From: Cytophagales bacterium
GTDB taxonomy: Bacteria; Bacteroidota; Bacteroidia; Cytophagales; Cyclobacteriaceae
Reading direction: 5' to 3'
NCBI GenBank assembly: GCA_024643455.1
Contig: JAHEMV010000004.1
Location: 1 to 37,064, forward strand
Length of the DNA: 37,064 bases
Shown: positions 35,644 through 37,064 of the stretch, one piece after another
How the letters are laid out: each line of letters begins with the position of its first letter
How positions within the stretch are numbered: the first letter of the stretch is position 1
Translations under genes and position numbers: made by a program
Notes under the pieces: generated by a model
What the model was told of the DNA's origin: nothing
Database searches by the model: none
Seen by the model: only the letters and a program-made list of their open reading frames with translations

Positions 35644-37064
35644 TTAGTTATTATTGCTTTGAACAAGTAACAAATAGGTTGAGAATGGAATAATTTTATC
35701 ATTATGATAAATACTGATAAAAGCATCATGAATTCCTCTACTGATGGTGCCTTTTCTTGCTGCCTCTGCAGTTTTCAAATTATTAAATTCCCCTAAAAAG
35801 TAATAATTAATCCCCCCTACTAATTTTTTTTGAATAACGCCCAAGTCCTTTAGTTCATCAAAAGTTAGGTTTGGATTAAATCGATAGGCACCAATACTAA
35901 TTTTATATACTATTCCATTAATGCTAGTTTCACCGTATCGCTCAAGGATTTCTCCATAGCTAAGCTTTAAGATTTTGTTTGCTTGGGAAAGGTTTTCTGT
36001 TTCTGAGTCTATCTTGCTCTGTAAAGTACTGATATCCTCAAATTTTGGATTTGCTATAAGCAATGAAAGTTCTGCTCTCCTATTTTTACTATGATCTATT
36101 TCATCACATTTTTGGACCTGGCAAGGTATTACAGGATTTCCCTCTCCGAATGCAAAAGTATTCATTCTATCTTCATCTATTCCTTGTTTTACTAGAAATG
36201 ACTCAACATTATTAGCACGTCTACTGGATAACTCTTGGTTGTAGCTGTCCCTACCCCGATCGTCGGTATAGGCACTGATGACTAATTTCAAATATGGGTT
36301 ATCATGTAGTATTTGATTTGCTTTGGCCAGTTCTTGCTTACTATCATTCCTTATTTCCGCTGAATTAAAATCAAAATAGATATTTTGGAGTGAAATAATT
36401 TCAGGATTATGCACACCTAATTTTGAAAGATAGGTTAATGGTTGATTGCTAAATTCATCCATAGATCCATCAGAAATCACAAAGCTTCCATCCTGGTTTT
36501 TTAGGCAAAGTTTTCCATCGACTTCTACAACTTCAGATGGCATCCCATCAGTTAGAATATAGTACTTCTTGAAAACTCCATCACTATTCAAAACGATCAG
36601 GATCGGTGATTTATCCTTGCTAACAGATGAGGAAGCTATCTTAGAATCCTCCTTTTCATATAAATCTGAATTTTTTGATAAATTTAAAAAATTAGCATAT
36701 CCAGGAGCCATAGCTATCAGATTTTCTGAGTTACCTCCAGTATCAATGGTAAGTATTAATTTGCTAATTTGACCACCTTCCATCGGAACAGATATTGTGT
36801 TTGGTTTCAATTCCCAATCATCCTTATCCGGATGAATCGTGTATTTCTTCCCCGGGTCACCTAAAAAGCTGAATACCCCATTCCTAACCGGTACTTCAAA
36901 GCGCTCTCCGCCTTCCTCTGCCGTTACCGTAATAAATACTTCATCCAACAGGTAGCCATCCTTATTGGTTGCCAAGCCTGCCACTGGCACTTGATCCTCT
37001 TTGCCTCTGCTTAGTGGTACCTGATGGACCATATGAGCCTTGCCCGATTGGGCGTCCACTATCC
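35644..37064 (-). CDS. OmpA-family protein with C-terminal SPOR-like domain, truncated at the window end
   Basis: 'IYFDFNSAEIRNDSKQELAKANQILHDNPYLKLVISAYTDDRGRDSYNQELSSRRANNVESFLVKQGID' OmpA C-domain; 'YKISIGAYRFNPNLTFDELKDLGVIQKK' SPOR-like; frame reaches the window edge. Confidence 0.88.
   Translation of the reverse strand, partial: IVDAQSGKAHMVHQVPLSRGKEDQVPVAGLATNKDGYLLDEVFITVTAEEGGERFEVPVRNGVFSFLGDPGKKYTIHPDKDDWELKPNTISVPMEGGQISKLILTIDTGGNSENLIAMAPGYANFLNLSKNSDLYEKEDSKIASSSVSKDKSPILIVLNSDGVFKKYYILTDGMPSEVVEVDGKLCLKNQDGSFVISDGSMDEFSNQPLTYLSKLGVHNPEIISLQNIYFDFNSAEIRNDSKQELAKANQILHDNPYLKLVISAYTDDRGRDSYNQELSSRRANNVESFLVKQGIDEDRMNTFAFGEGNPVIPCQVQKCDEIDHSKNRRAELSLLIANPKFEDISTLQSKIDSETENLSQANKILKLSYGEILERYGETSINGIVYKISIGAYRFNPNLTFDELKDLGVIQKKLVGGINYYFLGEFNNLKTAEAARKGTISRGIHDAFISIYHNDKIIPFSTYLLLVQSNNN

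Noticed and set aside
1-37064. CRISPR array, tRNA/rRNA, transposase or prophage
   Set aside because: No regularly spaced identical repeats, no recognisable RNA gene, and no transposase/integrase motifs in any ORF.

Overview
The window looks like a Bacteroidota-type chromosome segment: AT-rich, with FTQ/YAQ-ending signal peptides and an OmpA+SPOR-like protein (the taxon is inferred). Left part, about 1-8.2 kb: small membrane proteins, then an overlapping patatin / metallophosphoesterase / GMC-oxidoreductase operon, a HEXXH protein and a SnoaL-like protein. About 8.7-11.6 kb: a minus-strand NfeD-like + flotillin pair with a clear Rho-independent terminator, and a GNAT. Core, 11.9-34.7 kb: a very tightly packed plus-strand run of 13 genes (11909-29811). 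It encodes four PQQ-like (BamB-fold) propellers, one NHL-like propeller with a vicinal-Cys GCCNP motif, a 65-aa Cys-motif membrane miniprotein, a Tat-type multi-cluster ferredoxin, a NapH/NosR-like membrane Fe-S protein, a NuoE-NuoF-ferredoxin fusion, a GltD/NuoG-like flavo-Fe-S protein that appears to lack the NAD(P)H-binding subdomain, a GT4 glycosyltransferase with an N-terminal CGNC, and a LolD/FtsX-type ABC exporter. A convergent minus-strand run (34685-29907) encodes a cysteine desulfurase, an unusual fusion of a Cys-containing N-terminal region, TM helix and ArsF-like thioredoxin, a CcdA/ArsG-like membrane transporter, and a further PQQ-like propeller. Together these suggest an undescribed (to my knowledge) NAD(H)-linked trans-envelope electron-transfer or thiol/sulfur-handling system built around multiple propellers. 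Its function is unknown and this is inference. The right end has a NUDIX hydrolase and a truncated OmpA-SPOR protein. All calls come from reading motifs in the given translations; no database searches were run.
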